Made by a program: the position numbers and the translations under genes. A stretch of 64,000 nucleotides of DNA from Chloroflexota bacterium. Lineage in GTDB: Bacteria > Chloroflexota > Anaerolineae > Aggregatilineales > J027. Positions 62,015 to 64,000 of this stretch are shown piece after piece. Positions within the stretch are counted from its first letter, which is position 1. Each line of letters starts with the position of its first letter. The notes below the pieces were generated by a model. The model saw only the letters and a program-made list of their open reading frames with translations. It ran no database searches and was not told the origin of the DNA. The DNA is taken from contig JABFGB010000028.1 of NCBI GenBank assembly GCA_013112715.1, positions 17,772 to 81,771 on the forward strand, written 5' to 3'.

Positions 62015-64000
62015 ATGCCCTTTATTGAAGCCCCTACAACGTTTTACATGGGTCGTCAATATGACCCCAATGCTGGTCGCTTATTAGACGATGTGGTCTA
62101 TTATGATTCGCGTGATCTCACTACCCACGCTGTCGTAGTGGGGATGACGGGCAGTGGCAAAACCGGCCTGTGCATTACCCTTTTGGAAGAAGCCGCCCTA
62201 GATGGCCTCCCGGCGATTATCATTGATCCCAAAGGGGACATCACCAATTTGCTGCTGACCTTTCCCGAACTGCGTCCCGAAGATTTTGGCCCTTGGGTCA
62301 ATGTAGATGATGCGCGGCGGGCAGGGCTGGAACTCAGTGAATATTCCCGTGATATTTCGCAGCGCTGGCGTGAAGGGTTAAGCAGTTGGGGTATCGGCCC
62401 ACAGCGGATTGCAGCGCTCAAGAATGCCGCTGAATTTAGCATCTACACCCCCGGTTCGGATGCGGGTTTACCTGTCAGCATTTTGGACGCCATGCACGCC
62501 CCACGTGAAGGTTGGGACAGCAACGAAGAATATCACCGCGAACGCATTCGAGGAATCACCACCGCTTTGTTGGCACTGACCGGGATGAAAACCCCCAATG
62601 CCGTCAACAGCCGCGAACATGTCTTGATTTCCAACTTATTTGAATATGCGTGGCGTGGGGGCATTGACCTGAATCTGCAAGACATCATTGTGCAGGTGCA
62701 GCAACCACCCTTTAACAAACTTGGTGTGCTGGATATAGACAGCTTTTTTCCCGAAAAAGAGCGCTTTAAGCTGGCGATGGAACTGAACAACATTATTGCC
62801 TCACCCAGTTTCCAAAGTTGGCTGCGGGGTGAACCGCTTGACCTGCAATATTTGATGTATACGCCGCAGGGCAAGCCGCGTATCAATATTTTCTATATCG
62901 CCCACCTCAGCGACGCCGAACGCACGTTTATTATGACGTTGCTGCTGGAAAATATTTTGGCTACCATGCGTTCCATGAGTGGTACGACCAGCTTGCGAGC
63001 CATCTTGTACATTGACGAGGTTTATGGTCATTTGCCGCCCTATCCCAAGAACCCGCCGACCAAAGAACCCCTGCTGCGCTTGCTGAAACAAGGCCGCGCG
63101 TTCGGGATTGGGGTAGTATTGGCGACGCAAAACCCCGGTGATTTGGATTATAAAGGCCTCTCTAATGCTGGGACGTGGTTTATTGGTCGTTTGCAAACTG
63201 AGAATGATAAGAAAAAGGTGTTAGATGGCTTGGCGACTGTTTCCAGCGCCGAAAATCAACTCAATCTTGAAACACTGGATAAGCTAATCTCATCGGTTGA
63301 CCCGCGTGTGTTTGTCATGAATAATGTGCATGATCCCAGCGGCCCAATTTTACTGCATACCCGTTGGGCGATGTCCTATCTGCGTGGGCCACTCACCCGC
63401 GACCAAATTCGCCGCCTGATGGATCCTCGGATGCGTCAATTAACCAATCAGGCCCAATACAGCCAATCACCGTTTGCTGTCCAATCACAGTATGGACAGC
63501 CCCAGTACACCGCGCCATATGGGACTCCCGCTTATGGACAGCAACCTCAAGCTACGCCGCCTGCCTATGGTCAGCAACCATCTGCCGTTCCTAATTATGG
63601 GCAACAGCCGCCACAACAAGGTTTTCCACCAGCCTATGGGCAGTCACCATCGGCCACAGGCCCACAGCCAACCTTGTCACAGCCGTACACCCCTGCACCG
63701 GGTGCTGCGGGTGGATTTGCCCCACAACCGCCAAGTGTGCCGACCTATACTCCCCAGCAACCATATTCGCCTGCGCCTGCTGGCTCAACCCCGCCGCCGA
63801 TGTCGTTGCCAGAAGCACCGAGTACGGGTCGTTTGGGGGTCGTTCCACCGCCGCCACCTCTACCTGAAAACACCGGGGTCTATAACCCTGTACAATATCA
63901 GCCGCCCACTGCGCCCTTCCAAAATAACACGGCAGGTGTGGCCCCGACAGGTTTTACCCCGCCGCCCGCACCCTACCAAACTGGCGCTTCGCCGCTTTAT
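62015..64000 (+). CDS. HerA-like P-loop ATPase with Gln/Pro/Tyr-rich tail (partial)
   Basis: 662 codons are open to the right edge; the C-terminus is missing. Walker A is VVVGMTGSGKTGLCI (about residues 41-55) followed by IIIDPKGDITN. Walker B is ILYIDEVYGHLPP (about 330), then LLKQGRAFGIGVVLATQNPGD and WFIGRLQTENDKKKVL, the pattern of HerA/FtsK-like 'helicase HerA central domain' proteins. From about residue 480 the sequence becomes a repetitive tail with several YGQQP units, then Pro-rich spacers. Function unknown; these ATPases handle DNA or translocate other polymers. Confidence 0.85.
   Translation, partial: MPFIEAPTTFYMGRQYDPNAGRLLDDVVYYDSRDLTTHAVVVGMTGSGKTGLCITLLEEAALDGLPAIIIDPKGDITNLLLTFPELRPEDFGPWVNVDDARRAGLELSEYSRDISQRWREGLSSWGIGPQRIAALKNAAEFSIYTPGSDAGLPVSILDAMHAPREGWDSNEEYHRERIRGITTALLALTGMKTPNAVNSREHVLISNLFEYAWRGGIDLNLQDIIVQVQQPPFNKLGVLDIDSFFPEKERFKLAMELNNIIASPSFQSWLRGEPLDLQYLMYTPQGKPRINIFYIAHLSDAERTFIMTLLLENILATMRSMSGTTSLRAILYIDEVYGHLPPYPKNPPTKEPLLRLLKQGRAFGIGVVLATQNPGDLDYKGLSNAGTWFIGRLQTENDKKKVLDGLATVSSAENQLNLETLDKLISSVDPRVFVMNNVHDPSGPILLHTRWAMSYLRGPLTRDQIRRLMDPRMRQLTNQAQYSQSPFAVQSQYGQPQYTAPYGTPAYGQQPQATPPAYGQQPSAVPNYGQQPPQQGFPPAYGQSPSATGPQPTLSQPYTPAPGAAGGFAPQPPSVPTYTPQQPYSPAPAGSTPPPMSLPEAPSTGRLGVVPPPPPLPENTGVYNPVQYQPPTAPFQNNTAGVAPTGFTPPPAPYQTGASPLY

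Noticed and set aside
1..64000. CRISPR array
   Set aside because: No set of regularly spaced direct repeats and no cas-like gene was seen.

Overview
The window looks like chromosomal DNA of a Chloroflexota bacterium (Anaerolineae-like). This is inferred from gene content: a bacterial housekeeping set (ruvB, queA, DUF2905, bactofilin, bifunctional formiminotransferase-cyclodeaminase), an F420-type luciferase-like oxidoreductase, the histidine phosphatase/DUF3090/SCO1664-like triad, secreted proteins with Pro/Thr-rich linkers, and an archaellum-type motility locus. No rRNA or complete tRNA was seen, so the placement cannot be checked here.

Layout. 1-5106: end of an integrated mobile element, with a ParB-like protein (runs off the left edge), ParA, four small unknown genes, a tyrosine recombinase, and a 3' piece of a tRNA-Val(CAC) gene that probably marks the attachment site. 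5107-11040: scarred zone containing a decayed histidine kinase, an MFS transporter, a methyltransferase, a sulfur-stress pair (ArsR-rhodanese regulator with a clear palindromic operator, plus a persulfide-dioxygenase-like enzyme), a broken P450 and a broken transposase. 11045-27553: ordinary chromosomal genes (mgtE, M20 peptidase, HAD phosphatase, bactofilin, ruvB-DUF2905-queA, FTCD, M23 lipoprotein, amidohydrolase, SDR).

28080-39627: a peptide/nickel-type ABC transporter operon, an SDR, three stand-alone receivers with one large sensor kinase, and a second, closely related solute-binding protein beyond the kinase. After a 1.2-kb gene-free leader comes the main point of interest, 40795-52764: an archaellum locus in the archaeal order archaellin - ArlCDE-like - ArlF - ArlG - ArlH - ArlI - ArlJ. 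It is followed by a small membrane protein of unknown function, an FHA-GAF-kinase-like protein lacking an obvious phospho-acceptor histidine, a prepilin/prearchaellin peptidase, and a PilN-like/PilO-like membrane pair. The ArlG-like stator candidate carries two CSPG/cadherin-like repeats and the PilO-like protein carries a C-terminal beta-rich module; both look like bacterial adaptations for anchoring the motor. A terminator between the archaellin gene and the motor genes would allow filament protein to be made in excess. A one-chain signalling protein (receiver-kinase-receiver-LuxR HTH) converges on the locus.

55213-64000: the conserved phosphatase/DUF3090/SCO1664 cluster, a MoxR-unknown-DUF58-DUF4129 operon, and a HerA-like ATPase with a Gln/Pro/Tyr-rich repetitive tail that runs off the right edge.
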